Below are positions 52,434 through 61,234 of a DNA stretch of 64,000 nt, piece after piece; the first letter of the stretch is position 1, and every line of letters begins with the position of its first letter. The stretch comes from CAZGXI01 sp964529715. Its GTDB lineage: Bacteria > Chloroflexota > Anaerolineae > Aggregatilineales > Ch27. Under the pieces are notes generated by a model. That model was given only the letters and a program-made list of their open reading frames with translations, was not told the origin of the DNA and ran no database searches. Location: positions 17,761 to 81,760 of the forward strand of contig CAZGXI010000027.1 in the NCBI GenBank assembly GCA_964529715.1, in the 5' to 3' direction. The position numbers and the translations under genes are program-made.

Positions 52434-52503
52434 GCGATCTCGTGCGAGACGCCGGGGCAGAACATGCTCCTTATATTGTACGGCCTTTTGAAAGGATTCC
52501 GCA

Positions 52504-53316
52504 ATGGTTTCTTCATGGATGGGACCAAAATACGCCCCCCGCCGGGTCATGGCAATTGTCGCCCATCCCGACGATATTGAGTTCTCCTGCGCCGGGACGG
52601 TGGCCCGCTGGGTGCGGGAAGGCGCGACCGCTTGCTATGTGGTGTGTACCAGCGGCCAAGTCGGCATCAAGGACCCCTCCCTCTCCCTGGACGAGGTGGC
52701 GGCCATCCGCGAGCGTGAACAGACCACTGCTGCTCACATCGCTGGCGTGGACGAGGTGGTGTACTTGCGCTACCAGGATGGTATGCTCGAAAACACGCTG
52801 GAACTGCGTCACAGGCTGGTGCGGGAAATTCGCCGTTTTCGCCCAGAAGTGGTGATCACCGGCAACCCGATGTCCCTGTTCGTGGGCGACGGTTACATCA
52901 ACCATCCCGATCACCGCGCGGCGGCCATGGCCGCCCTAGACGCCGTCTTCCCGGCAGCGGGGATGCCTCTCCTCTTTAAAGACCTGGAGGCCGAAGGATT
53001 GGAGGCGCATGAGACGCGCAAAATCTACGTGACCGACCGCCACGACCCCAATACCTGGGTGGACATCTCCGACACCATCGATGTGAAGATCGCCGCGCTT
53101 AAGGCGCACGCCAGCCAGATGGGCGATTGGGACCCCACCGAGCGCATCAAAGCATGGGCGGCGGAGGTGGCGCAGGGCAAGGAAATGGCTTATGCCGAGG
53201 CTTACCGCGTGATAACGCTCAAGAGCGACGAGGAGTGGGCGCGCTGTCAGGGGTATGTGCTGCCGGGCCACTGCGTCGAGCCGGAAACCGAGCAGCAGGC
53301 GATTACCGAATCCTGA
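52504..53316 (+). CDS. PIG-L/LmbE family deacetylase
   Basis: A 270-residue zinc-dependent N-acetylglucosaminyl deacetylase of the family that includes MshB (mycothiol), BshB (bacillithiol) and PIG-L. The metal motif AHPDDIEFSCAGTVARW near residue 20 and the second motif YINHPDHRAAAMAALDAVFP are present. The strand DEVVYLRYQDGMLENTLELR also fits the family. AAAGGA sits about eight bases before the ATG. The substrate is unknown, and no thiol biosynthesis gene is adjacent. It is divergent from the signalling cluster. The 133 bp after it hold nothing recognised. Confidence 0.9.
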   Translation: MVSSWMGPKYAPRRVMAIVAHPDDIEFSCAGTVARWVREGATACYVVCTSGQVGIKDPSLSLDEVAAIREREQTTAAHIAGVDEVVYLRYQDGMLENTLELRHRLVREIRRFRPEVVITGNPMSLFVGDGYINHPDHRAAAMAALDAVFPAAGMPLLFKDLEAEGLEAHETRKIYVTDRHDPNTWVDISDTIDVKIAALKAHASQMGDWDPTERIKAWAAEVAQGKEMAYAEAYRVITLKSDEEWARCQGYVLPGHCVEPETEQQAITES

Positions 53317-53449
53317 ACCGTCCGGCCCATTTTCGCCGGGGCATTCTCCACCTTCGGCCCTCATTCCCAGCTCCTCGTCCTCTGGCCGCACAGGGACAGG
53401 TCCTCCGGGGATGAGGGCTGCCAGGTCAATTCACCTCACCTGGGCTGAG

Positions 53450-53740
53450 TTATCCTCGCTCTCCACCGACCGACGGCTGTGAGACGCGCCGCATACGGCC
53501 CGGACGGGAACCTTCCCTTAGCCGCTGGATGTCGCGCATCGGCGGCTCGCCGAAGAGTCGTTTGTATTCCCGGTTGAATTGGGAGGCGTCGTGATACCCC
53601 ACACGGTAAGCGGCGCCCGCCGCGTCGAGGTCTTCGCTCAGCATCAGGCGGCGGGCCTCCTGTAACCGCAGGTGTTTTTGGAATTGCAGAGGACTCATCG
53701 CGGTGACGGCTTTGAAGTGGTGGTGGTCAATCGCTGAGCG
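53450..53740 (-). pseudogene. C-terminal remnant of an AraC-family regulator
   Basis: The frame encodes only the DNA-binding end of an AraC protein (FKAVTAMSPLQFQKHLRLQE, then GAAYRVGYHDASQFNREYKR and FGEPPMRDIQRLR). The first helix-turn-helix and the sensor domain are missing: upstream of about 53738 the frame meets a stop. A short product from the internal ATG at 53698 (82 residues) is possible but would lack half of the paired HTH, so a remnant is the better reading. Confidence 0.75.
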
Positions 53741-53831
53741 TGAAACACAGCGCGCTCATTGACCGACCGGATGTTCTAGGGTATCGTATACCGGTGAAAG
53801 GAGCAGGCGCCTTTTCCCGGCGTCGATACCG

Positions 53832-55082
53832 ATGGCTAACCTTATCTCCCTGTATCCCCTCGCCGCCGTGCGGGCGCTGGCGCTGCACAGCCAGGGACTC
53901 GCCACACGTCCCGGCAGCGAACCCGTCCCCACCCGCGACGCGATCTACGCTGCCGTCGAACAGGTGGGCTGTGTCCAGATCGACACGCTGCACATGGTTC
54001 GCCGCAGCCATTACCTGGTGTTGTGGAGTCGCCTGGGGCGCTATGACCCGGCGGACCTGGATCGGCTAGCGTCTGGGGCGGACCGCCGCTTCTTCGAGTA
54101 CTGGCTGCACGAAGCCTGCCTGATCCCACTGAGCGAATATCGCTATCGCCTGCCGGTGATGCGCCGTCACCGCGAAAATGGCCGCCGCTGGTGGGTGGAC
54201 GACTGGCACAAGCAGCCCGAAACTGCCGCCCTGCTGGACGAGGTGTTGGCGCGCGTCCGGCAGAATGGTGGAGTCCGTTCGGCTGACTTCGACCATCCTG
54301 AGCAGCGCCAGGGATGGTGGGACTGGAAGCCCGCCAAGCGCGCCCTCGAATACCTCTATGACTGCGGCGAACTGATGATCGCGGAGCGGGTAAACTTCCA
54401 GCGCATCTATGACCTGACTGAGCGTGTGCTGCCAGACTGGGTAGACCGGAGCGAGCCGACGGTCGAGGAGATGCGCCTGCACCTGATCGAACGGTCCGCG
54501 TGGGCGCTGGGGGCGTGCGAGCCGGGCCAGCTTGCCGACTATACCCACATGCGGCGCGGCGACGCGAAGCCGTTCGTCGAGCAGCTGACGGCGGCGGGCG
54601 TGCTGGTGAACGTCCAGGCAGAGACAGCGGACGGCAAGACGCGCACGCTGGCGGTTCACCGGGACGCGCTGCCGCTGCTGGAACAGGCCGCCGACGGCGC
54701 ACTGCCTGCGCAGCGGACCACCTTCCTCAGCCCGTTCGACAGCCTGTGGTGGGCCAGGGGCCGCGATGAGCAGTTCTGGGGTTTTCAGCAGCGGTTGGAA
54801 GCCTACAAGCCGGAGCCGCAGCGCATCTGGGGCTATTTCTGCCTGCCGATCCTGCACCAAGATCGGCTGGTGGGGCGCTTCGACCCGAAGCTGGAGCGCA
54901 AATCTGCCACGCTGCGTCTGAAGGCGCTGTACCTGGAGCCGGGCGTCGCGCCAGACGAGATGCTGGTCGCCGCCGTTGCGGGGGCCATGCGTGACTTCCT
55001 GGCCTTCCATGAGGCGCGCGATCTCATCGTCGAGCGCAGCGACCCGCCGGAGTTCGGCGTAAAGCTGCTGGCGGCGCTGTAA
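53832..55082 (+). CDS. YcaQ/AlkX-like DNA glycosylase (HTH_42 winged-helix protein)
   Basis: A 416-residue protein of the YcaQ/AlkZ family of tandem winged-helix glycosylases that unhook DNA interstrand crosslinks. The catalytic-type Gln-x-Asp motif is in GCVQIDTLHMVRRSHYLVLW (QID at about 49-51), the YcaQ form rather than the AlkZ QxQ form. Other family landmarks are FFEYWLHEACLIPLSEY, WDWKPAKRALEYLYDCGEL and FLSPFDSLWWARGRDEQFWG. YcaQ in E. coli repairs nitrogen-mustard-type crosslinks. Its activity here is inferred from the motif. Confidence 0.87.
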   Translation: MANLISLYPLAAVRALALHSQGLATRPGSEPVPTRDAIYAAVEQVGCVQIDTLHMVRRSHYLVLWSRLGRYDPADLDRLASGADRRFFEYWLHEACLIPLSEYRYRLPVMRRHRENGRRWWVDDWHKQPETAALLDEVLARVRQNGGVRSADFDHPEQRQGWWDWKPAKRALEYLYDCGELMIAERVNFQRIYDLTERVLPDWVDRSEPTVEEMRLHLIERSAWALGACEPGQLADYTHMRRGDAKPFVEQLTAAGVLVNVQAETADGKTRTLAVHRDALPLLEQAADGALPAQRTTFLSPFDSLWWARGRDEQFWGFQQRLEAYKPEPQRIWGYFCLPILHQDRLVGRFDPKLERKSATLRLKALYLEPGVAPDEMLVAAVAGAMRDFLAFHEARDLIVERSDPPEFGVKLLAAL

Positions 55083-55102
55083 GCCAGGGAGCGGCCCGTT
55101 CC

Positions 55103-55130
55103 GTAGGGGCGACCAGCCGGTCGCCCCTAC
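55103..55130. repeat. 28-bp palindrome GTAGGGGCGAC...GTCGCCCCTAC (family A)
   Basis: A near-perfect inverted repeat between the converging glycosylase gene and the small Cys-rich gene. Its right end supplies the TAG stop of the minus-strand gene. Confidence 0.8.
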
Positions 55131-55468
55131 GAATGAACGAGGGGTTCGGGGTCCTCAAAATGGACCTTGTTATCCACCAGCGGCGCCTCCTCGTAGACGG
55201 TGCGCACCCGGCTGCGCTCGGCGCACGGGCCGACGTGCTCACACCACCAATCGCGCTCATCCCAGGCCGGCCCCCAGGGGCCGTCGGCAGGAAACTGCGC
55301 GTTCCACCACGCCTGGCATGCCTCGCAGCAGAAGTTGCGTTCGGGGGTCAGGCAGGGATCATGCTGGACGATTTTCTGGCCGGTGGGTCTGGCCGTGAGG
55401 TAGAAGCGGTTCTCGATGACCGTACCGCAGCCATCGCAGACCAGCACCGGGACGCGGCGGATACTCAT
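55127..55468 (-). CDS. Hypothetical small Cys-rich protein
   Basis: A 113-residue protein beginning RRVPVLVCDGCGTVIENRFY, with further Cys at NFCCEACQAWW and WWCEHVGPC. The first two pairs resemble a zinc ribbon. The C-terminal third is acidic. GGGAGG sits six bases before the ATG. The stop codon lies in the palindrome at 55103-55130, so the natural C-terminus may have been altered by that insertion. No family was recognised. Confidence 0.7.
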   Translation of the reverse strand: MSIRRVPVLVCDGCGTVIENRFYLTARPTGQKIVQHDPCLTPERNFCCEACQAWWNAQFPADGPWGPAWDERDWWCEHVGPCAERSRVRTVYEEAPLVDNKVHFEDPEPLVHS

Positions 55469-55505
55469 GGCAGCCTCCCTTCGGTGATCGTGGTCGTTAC
55501 CTCTA

Positions 55506-56036
55506 TTATAGGGCGAATCGCGCCGCCAGTGCGTCCAGCACCTGCATGATGATCGGGCATACTGCCGCGCCGGGAATCAGGTCTTCCAGCGTCCAGCGGA
55601 AATCGGGCGTGAAGACCGGGTACAGGCGGCAGCTTTCGGGCCGGTAGGGGTAGATCGTACACAACCTGTCCACCAGGAACGGGCACGGACTGCCACGCAG
55701 CTTACCCCACTCGTCCACCAACGCCGCCGACTCGCGGTCCACACGCTCGGCCAAGACCTGCTCCATATCGCAGCCGAGGCCCTCTGCCAGCCGGGCGGCA
55801 TCCTCCGGCGTCAGGTAAACGTCCAGCGTGCAGCAGCAGCGGGCGCATTGGGTGCAGTCGGTGGCGGCGATGATGGGTGCGGCGATGGCTTCAACCAGCG
55901 CGTCGAGGTCGGCGTCGGCGATGTCGTCGGCAAATTCGAGGGTGTAGCGCAGCAGGTCGAACGTATCACGGCGGGCCGCCGCGAGGAGTTCTAAGTTTAG
56001 CGTGCTGAGTTCGGAGTGATCGCCTGTGGCAGACAC
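55506..56036 (-). CDS. YkgJ-family Cys-cluster protein (putative metal-binding)
   Basis: A 176-residue protein with the CxxCxxCC cluster of the YkgJ/zinc- or iron-chelating family (ATDCTQCARCCCTLDVYLTP) and later Cys in PCPFLVDRLCTIYPYRPESC, as the family requires. The role is unknown; some members are found near flagellar or methylation genes. The GTG start at 56036 has GGGAAGG upstream. The first 17 residues (including HSELSTLNLELL) are encoded by an AACTCAGA-type repeat, so the start may have been captured from the repeat. An alternative start downstream is possible. Confidence 0.8.
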   Translation of the reverse strand: MSATGDHSELSTLNLELLAAARRDTFDLLRYTLEFADDIADADLDALVEAIAAPIIAATDCTQCARCCCTLDVYLTPEDAARLAEGLGCDMEQVLAERVDRESAALVDEWGKLRGSPCPFLVDRLCTIYPYRPESCRLYPVFTPDFRWTLEDLIPGAAVCPIIMQVLDALAARFAL

Positions 56037-56055
56037 ACGACCCGCCTTCCCACGT

Positions 56056-56081
56056 AACTCAAAACTCAGAACTCAAAACTC
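56056..56081. repeat. AACTCAAA/AACTCAGA tandem repeat
   Basis: Three to four 7-8-base units (AACTCAAAACTCAGAACTC and on) lie between the Ser/Thr kinase stop and the YkgJ gene. Degenerate copies occur at 12249-12275, 28220-28240 and 55990-56018. Confidence 0.6.
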
Positions 56082-56086
56082 TACAC

Positions 56087-58918
56087 TCACCCACCGATTG
56101 CGCCGGAGACGGTGAAGCCGCTCGGCAGGGTGATGGTTGCGATGCCATCGCGGATGTTCAACCGCAGCGTTTCGCGCGAATCGACCGCGCGGCACTCGTC
56201 GCCGCTGGCAGGCCGCCCGGTGACGGCCCACACCTGAATGAAGTAGTCTCCGTCCGGCAGTTCCTCCAGCAGGGCGCCGCGCGCGCTGGGCGGGCGGTTG
56301 AGCAGACCCCAGGGGATCAGGTAGCGCGGCACACTAGACGCGCCGCGATCCTCGTACAGCGAGCGGAACAGGCGCTCCAGATCGCCCGCATCCGCCCGGA
56401 AGAGCCGCACCAGGTATGATCCGCCGGGGTTAAATGCCCTTTCGACCGGCTGCACCGGCGTCCAGGCAAGCTGGATGCCCTGCGGCGTGATGACTGCACT
56501 CACGTCGCGTGGGGCATCGTTCAGGTCGTAGCCGCCCCGGTGCGGCGAGATGAAGCGCCGCCCGGTGATCTCGATGCCGCCGCGCAGCGGGATGAACGTG
56601 TAGGTCCCGGCGACCAGGCCACCGACCGGGCGATAGGTCCAGTAGTAACGCAGCCCGGAGTCATCGTCTGGGGCGGGCTGGAGCATGTAGGTCTGGGTGC
56701 TCACGTCGCCCGGACCCAGCCCCCACACCGCATCCACGCCTTCGCCCCGGATGGCCGCCGACAATCCCACGCCTTGCCGGCCTGTCGCCAGGTCACGCAG
56801 GCAGTAGGCATCTGCCGCCACCCACGCCACCTCGCGCTCCGGGTTAGGATCGAGCACGTTCACCACCAGGTCATCGAACAGCACCGGCTGCGTCACCCCG
56901 GCGGGAACCTGGATCAGCCCGGTCGGGCCAAACGCCGGTGGCAGCGGGTTTGACGCCAGCGCCAATCGCTGCCCGTCGATGTACACGGCCAGGGTGCTGC
57001 TGCGCGCTTCCAGGCGCAGGGTATGCCACAAGAAGCTACTCAGGGGCAGATCGATGGTGGAGATAGGCTGACCGTCTTGCGGGCACGTCCCATCGACCGG
57101 CTCGCGGTTGTTATAGCGGAAAACGCCGCCCTGGGGTGTGACAGTGAAGGAGACGAAGCGGCAGCGCAGCAGGTCGCCGAACAGGTCTACGGTAAAGGTG
57201 CTGTTCAACCCCAGCAAAAAGCGAATCTGGAAGGCATAATAGCGTCCCCAATCGGCGGCGTCGAGTTTGCGGGCCGTGCCGGGCGCGCCCGCCTGAAGCA
57301 CCAGATTGCCGTCCTCCATCTGTACGACGGTCCAGCCCGGCGGCAGTTCCCAGCGCCGCGCGCCGCTGCTGAAGTCCTCAATCACGCGCACGGCGGCGGG
57401 CCAGTCCGGGTTGAAGGGCGCGGGTGTGAGCGTGGGAATCGGGGTGAGCGTGAGGGTAGCCGTCGGAACCGTCTCGGTCGAGAGGGCGTCCAATGTCTCC
57501 AGGGCGATGGCCTGTTGGGTTGCCAGCACATCCGGCGTGCTGCTGGGCGTATGAGAAGGCGTCAGCGTGGGGCGCGGCGTGTTGGTGATTGTGGCCGTTG
57601 GGGTGAAGGTGGCCGTTGTGGTCGGGGTAGCCGTCTCGGTCGGCGTGGCGGAGGGCGTGATTGTGAAAGTCGGCGTCGGGGTGAGCGTTGGTGTATCTGT
57701 TGGGGTCAAGGTCGCCGTCGGCGTGGGCGTGGCGGTCTCGGTCGGCGTGGCAGAGGGCGTCGGCGTCGGCGTCGGGGTGAGCGTTGGCGTATCGGAAGGA
57801 GTCACAGGCAGCGGTGTGGCCGTGATCACCAGCGGCGTGTCGGTCGGGCCGGGCGTGGGCGTAGGCGGCAGGATCACGATCCCGGCGGGCGTGGCGGTGA
57901 TGATGTAGGGCGTAGCGGTGGGGGCGGGTGTGCGCGTCGGGGTGATAGTCGCCGTGCGGGCAGGCGAAGGCGTGTGCCCGGCCCGCCACGCGATTAGGGC
58001 GACGGCGCTCAGGATCACGACCAATGCCACCGCCGTGATGAGAAAGACCGCGCCCGGCAGTCCTCTTCGGCGGGGGAACAGCCCCTCGCGGCGGTCGGTG
58101 CCATCCAGGGGACGGCCCTGCTCCAGGTCGGCGGCCAGGCGGCGCATGGTCGGGTAGCGGCGTTCCGGCGCTTTTTCCAGGCAGCGTTCGATGATCGCGG
58201 CGTAGCCTTCTGGCACGTCGGGCCGCAGACGGCGCAGGTCGGGCGTGGGCTGCTTCCAGACGGCGTGCACGACCGCCATCTCGTTCGGGCCACGAAAGGG
58301 CGCCTCGCCGGCCAGCATTTCAAACAGCACCACGCCCAGGCTCCAGATATCATCCGCCCAGCCCGATTCGCGCCGCTCCCACCGCTGCGGACTCATGTAA
58401 TAGGGGCTGCCGCCCAACCGCTGCGCGGCGGGATCGTTGGCCAGCAGCCCGGCGATGCCGAAGTCCGACAGCTTGGGCACGCCCTCCGGCGTGAGCAGGA
58501 TATTCTCCGGCTTGATGTCGCGGTGGATGATGCCGCTATCGTGGGCGCGGATGAGCGCATCGGTGAGCGCCAGGGCAATGCGGCGGAAGGTCGGCTCGTC
58601 CAGTGGGCCGCTGCGCGCCAGCGCGTCCAGCAGATTGCCGCCCGCCAGGTATTCCATCACAATGCAGTAGCGCCCGTCGGCCCGGAAGTCCTCGATATAG
58701 CGCACAATGTTAGGGTGATCCAGGCGGCGCAGCAGTTCGGCCTCCTGGCGGAAGCGGTCGATGAAGGCCGGGTTCAAGGACAGGCGCGCATCCAGGACCT
58801 TCACGGCCACCGGCTGGCTGCCGTACCAGAGATCGGTCGCCAGGTAGACGTGACCCATCCCGCCACCGCCCAGCGATGCGGTGATCAGATAGCGCTCGTT
58901 GAGCACCTGGCCGATCAT
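56087..58918 (-). CDS. Transmembrane Ser/Thr protein kinase with large extracytoplasmic domain
   Basis: A 943-residue receptor-like (PknB-type) kinase. The kinase domain (about 8-270) has the Gly-rich loop ASLGGGGMGHVYLATD, Lys40 in PVAVKVLDA, catalytic Asp134 in IIHRDIKPENILL, DFG at 152-154, and an activation segment with GGSPYYMSPQRWE. One TM (about 289-311, VFLITAVALVVILSAVALIA) leads to a very long Thr/Pro linker (about 315-490). Beyond lies a lectin-like or GH16-like beta-sandwich domain (about 505-690, with YYAFQIRFLLGLNSTFTVDL and LRLEARSSTLAVYIDGQRL). Another beta-rich region of 250 residues ends the protein. It probably senses a wall or surface ligand. Confidence 0.92.
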   Translation of the reverse strand: MIGQVLNERYLITASLGGGGMGHVYLATDLWYGSQPVAVKVLDARLSLNPAFIDRFRQEAELLRRLDHPNIVRYIEDFRADGRYCIVMEYLAGGNLLDALARSGPLDEPTFRRIALALTDALIRAHDSGIIHRDIKPENILLTPEGVPKLSDFGIAGLLANDPAAQRLGGSPYYMSPQRWERRESGWADDIWSLGVVLFEMLAGEAPFRGPNEMAVVHAVWKQPTPDLRRLRPDVPEGYAAIIERCLEKAPERRYPTMRRLAADLEQGRPLDGTDRREGLFPRRRGLPGAVFLITAVALVVILSAVALIAWRAGHTPSPARTATITPTRTPAPTATPYIITATPAGIVILPPTPTPGPTDTPLVITATPLPVTPSDTPTLTPTPTPTPSATPTETATPTPTATLTPTDTPTLTPTPTFTITPSATPTETATPTTTATFTPTATITNTPRPTLTPSHTPSSTPDVLATQQAIALETLDALSTETVPTATLTLTPIPTLTPAPFNPDWPAAVRVIEDFSSGARRWELPPGWTVVQMEDGNLVLQAGAPGTARKLDAADWGRYYAFQIRFLLGLNSTFTVDLFGDLLRCRFVSFTVTPQGGVFRYNNREPVDGTCPQDGQPISTIDLPLSSFLWHTLRLEARSSTLAVYIDGQRLALASNPLPPAFGPTGLIQVPAGVTQPVLFDDLVVNVLDPNPEREVAWVAADAYCLRDLATGRQGVGLSAAIRGEGVDAVWGLGPGDVSTQTYMLQPAPDDDSGLRYYWTYRPVGGLVAGTYTFIPLRGGIEITGRRFISPHRGGYDLNDAPRDVSAVITPQGIQLAWTPVQPVERAFNPGGSYLVRLFRADAGDLERLFRSLYEDRGASSVPRYLIPWGLLNRPPSARGALLEELPDGDYFIQVWAVTGRPASGDECRAVDSRETLRLNIRDGIATITLPSGFTVSGAIGG

Positions 58919-59044
58919 GACTTTACCGCCTTACCCCCTCTCTGGCCCACCGCGCCGAGACAGGTCCGCCGGTCAAAGGGGAATAAACATACTCGCCGAT
59001 CATATCCGGCGGTGGGCGCCCCCGCAACCGGCCCGTATTGCCTT

Positions 59045-60994
59045 CTAATACATCACCTGCCGCCACAGCGTATCGAGCACGATCAGCGCCGTCAGGTTGC
59101 GCACGGTGTAGCCGTAGGCCAGGTTCTCCGGCGTGAAGTCGGCGGCGCTGCCCGACGGCGGTGCGGACGGATGAATGTTGTCTGGCGACAGCCCCTGGTT
59201 CGGCAGGTCGCGCATCAGCGTGTAATAGTCCCACAGCGGCACGTCATGCGCGCGAGCGACCTGGGTGATGATGGCGTTGAACTGCTCGACGGCCCCTTCC
59301 AGGCCGGGCCGGGGCGGGATGGTGCTGAGCACCGGGATCACGCCGCGCGCGATAGACAGTTCGACGATGTGGTTCAGGTGGGCACGGTAGAGATCAGCAG
59401 GCATAAAGGTGCAGTCGTTGGTGCCGAGCATGATCAGCGCCAGGGCAGGCCGTACCACCCGATATTCGCATTCGATGGGCACTTCGCCGGGGTTGCACAC
59501 GGACGGGTTGGCGCGCGACGGGTCGAAGAGCAGTTCGGTGGTCCAACCGTTGGCCGCGCCGAGCGAGTTGTTGGCGAAGGAATTGCTGTCCCAGGCGCGC
59601 TCTGCCAGAAAGTATTGCACCACCGGGAACAGGCTGCTGAAATCACGCAGGTTGTAGTCGCCCACGCCAATGGGCCGCAGAAAGTACCCGGCGACAGTGA
59701 TGCTGTCCCCGATCTTGGAGAACACATTCGGGCGGTTGCCCGCCTCCCGCCCGCGCAGGAAAATCTGGCGCGCAGTCGCGGTGACGCCAGACAGGAACGG
59801 CGGCAGGTTCACCGGAAGCGCCTCCGGTGCGGCGGCGGCGAAGGCGGCAGGCGCACCCGCCGGATCGAGGACCGGGATGCTGCTCAGATCGGTAGACACA
59901 TCCACGAAAGCCGCCCAGACCCAGCCGGTTCCCCCGGCAACGGTCACGTAAAGCCACTGGCCGTCTGCCGTGCGCCCGGTCACGGTCAGCGGTGCAAGTT
60001 CGGGCAGCATGGTAAGCACGCTGCCGCTTTCTGATGGGGCGGCGCGCAGCCGCAGCGCCCCCCTCCCGGCGGCAACCTGCGCGTTCGGAACCAGCGCAGC
60101 CACCTGCGCCGGGGTCGGCCTGGCGGGCGCGCCCACCACCGGGCCGAAGGTAGGCCGGGGTGTGGCCGAGGGGCCGGGTGTAGGCGAGAGGTACACGATG
60201 GCGGTCGGCAGCGGGCCGAGCGCCGCCCCTGCCGGGTCCACGACCGGCACGCTGTTGATGTCGATGGCGAGATCGACGTAAGCGGCCCACAGCCAGCCGG
60301 TGATGTTCTCCGGCGTGATCACACGCAGCCACAGGTTATCTGCCGTGCGCCCGATGATCACCAGCGGCGTCAGTTCCGGTAGATTCGTCAGGATGGCGCT
60401 GCTCTCATCCGGTTGAGCGCGCAGCCGCAGCCCGCCTCCCCCGGCAGCGACCTGCCCCGGTCCGGCCAGGGGCGCCAGCGCCGGGCCGAGTTCCGCCGGC
60501 GACAGCACGCCAAATGTGACCGGCACGGCGGCCAGATCGACCGCCAGGCTGACATACTGCGCCATTACCCAACCCTGCTGTCCCTCGGCAGTGATGACTT
60601 CCAGCCAGGCATTGTCCGCCGTCCGCCCGACGACGGCCAGGGCGGTGTTCGGCTCCAGGCTGGCGAGCACCCCGGCGTCGTCTTCCGGCGCGGCGCGCAG
60701 GCGCAGCGGCCCAGCGGCGACCTGGGCGTTCGGGCCGACGGTCGGCGTGATCGACGGCGTCGCCGTTGCAGACGGCGGCAACGTCGGGGAAGGTGTTTCG
60801 GTCGGTGCGAGGGTAGCGGTCGGCGGCGGCAACGTGAATGTGGGCGGCGGCAGGGGGGTATCGGTAGGAGGAACGAATGTAACCGTCGGCGCTTCACCGG
60901 TCTGGGGCGGCCCGCCGCAGCCCGTCAGCCCCAACACGGCGATCAGCACCGCCAGCAGATAAAGATAAATGGAAGGTGGGCCGAATTTCCTCAT
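59045..60994 (-). CDS. SH3-SGNH hydrolase lipoprotein
   Basis: A surface lipoprotein of about 649 residues. The signal YLYLLAVLIAVLGLTGC has lipobox LTGC and is followed by a Thr/Pro linker. Three bacterial SH3 domains each carry the pattern LRLRAxPxxxxxVLxxLxxxxxLxVxGRTADxxWL. The C-terminal 250 residues form an SGNH/GDSL hydrolase with block I FSKIGDSITVAGYF, block III IMLGTNDCTF and block V DNIHPS. It may deacylate cell-surface polymers. The start is uncertain: ATG at 60994 gives a clean signal peptide; ATG at 61012 adds six residues. It is followed downstream by the kinase gene on the same strand, 126 bp away. Confidence 0.87.
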   Translation of the reverse strand: MRKFGPPSIYLYLLAVLIAVLGLTGCGGPPQTGEAPTVTFVPPTDTPLPPPTFTLPPPTATLAPTETPSPTLPPSATATPSITPTVGPNAQVAAGPLRLRAAPEDDAGVLASLEPNTALAVVGRTADNAWLEVITAEGQQGWVMAQYVSLAVDLAAVPVTFGVLSPAELGPALAPLAGPGQVAAGGGGLRLRAQPDESSAILTNLPELTPLVIIGRTADNLWLRVITPENITGWLWAAYVDLAIDINSVPVVDPAGAALGPLPTAIVYLSPTPGPSATPRPTFGPVVGAPARPTPAQVAALVPNAQVAAGRGALRLRAAPSESGSVLTMLPELAPLTVTGRTADGQWLYVTVAGGTGWVWAAFVDVSTDLSSIPVLDPAGAPAAFAAAAPEALPVNLPPFLSGVTATARQIFLRGREAGNRPNVFSKIGDSITVAGYFLRPIGVGDYNLRDFSSLFPVVQYFLAERAWDSNSFANNSLGAANGWTTELLFDPSRANPSVCNPGEVPIECEYRVVRPALALIMLGTNDCTFMPADLYRAHLNHIVELSIARGVIPVLSTIPPRPGLEGAVEQFNAIITQVARAHDVPLWDYYTLMRDLPNQGLSPDNIHPSAPPSGSAADFTPENLAYGYTVRNLTALIVLDTLWRQVMY

Positions 60995-61105
60995 TGCCTC
61001 GCGCGGACGCATCCGCTGTCTGTCGAACGGAGCGCCGTCGAGTCTACCGTATTTCCGCGCGCACAAAAACAAAAGGCTTTGCGGAGGGCCGGTCCCTCGG
61101 CAGAA

Positions 61106-61139
61106 GTAGCGGCGGCACGCTTCGCAGAGCCGCCGCTAC
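61106..61139. repeat. Palindrome GTAGCGGCGG...CCGCCGCTAC
   Basis: A perfect 10-bp stem with a 14-base loop in the 240-bp gap between the SGNH and protease genes. It is related to 20966-20990. Confidence 0.6.
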
Positions 61140-61179
61140 CCCCTTTGGACGAGGTCTGTGGAAAAAGGGATTGTCTGTC

Positions 61180-61210
61180 GTAGGGGCGCAGCGTGCTGCG
61201 CCCCTGGTAC
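61180..61210. repeat. Palindrome GTAGGGGCGCAGC...GCTGCGCCCCTGGTAC (family A)
   Basis: An inverted repeat just beyond the stop of the HtrA-like gene. It belongs to the family of 55103-55130 and 62407-62434, with a two-base interruption. Confidence 0.7.
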
Positions 61211-61234
61211 GATGCGAGAACCGGGAAAAGCCGT

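Noticed and set aside
57567..57908. Val/Gly-rich plus-strand frame resembling a repetitive surface protein
   Set aside because: It is the complement of the Thr/Pro linker of the Ser/Thr kinase; repeats in the linker create the pattern.
58265..60034. 589-residue plus-strand frame
   Set aside because: It crosses the antisense of two well-supported genes (kinase and SGNH lipoprotein) and has no recognisable motif.
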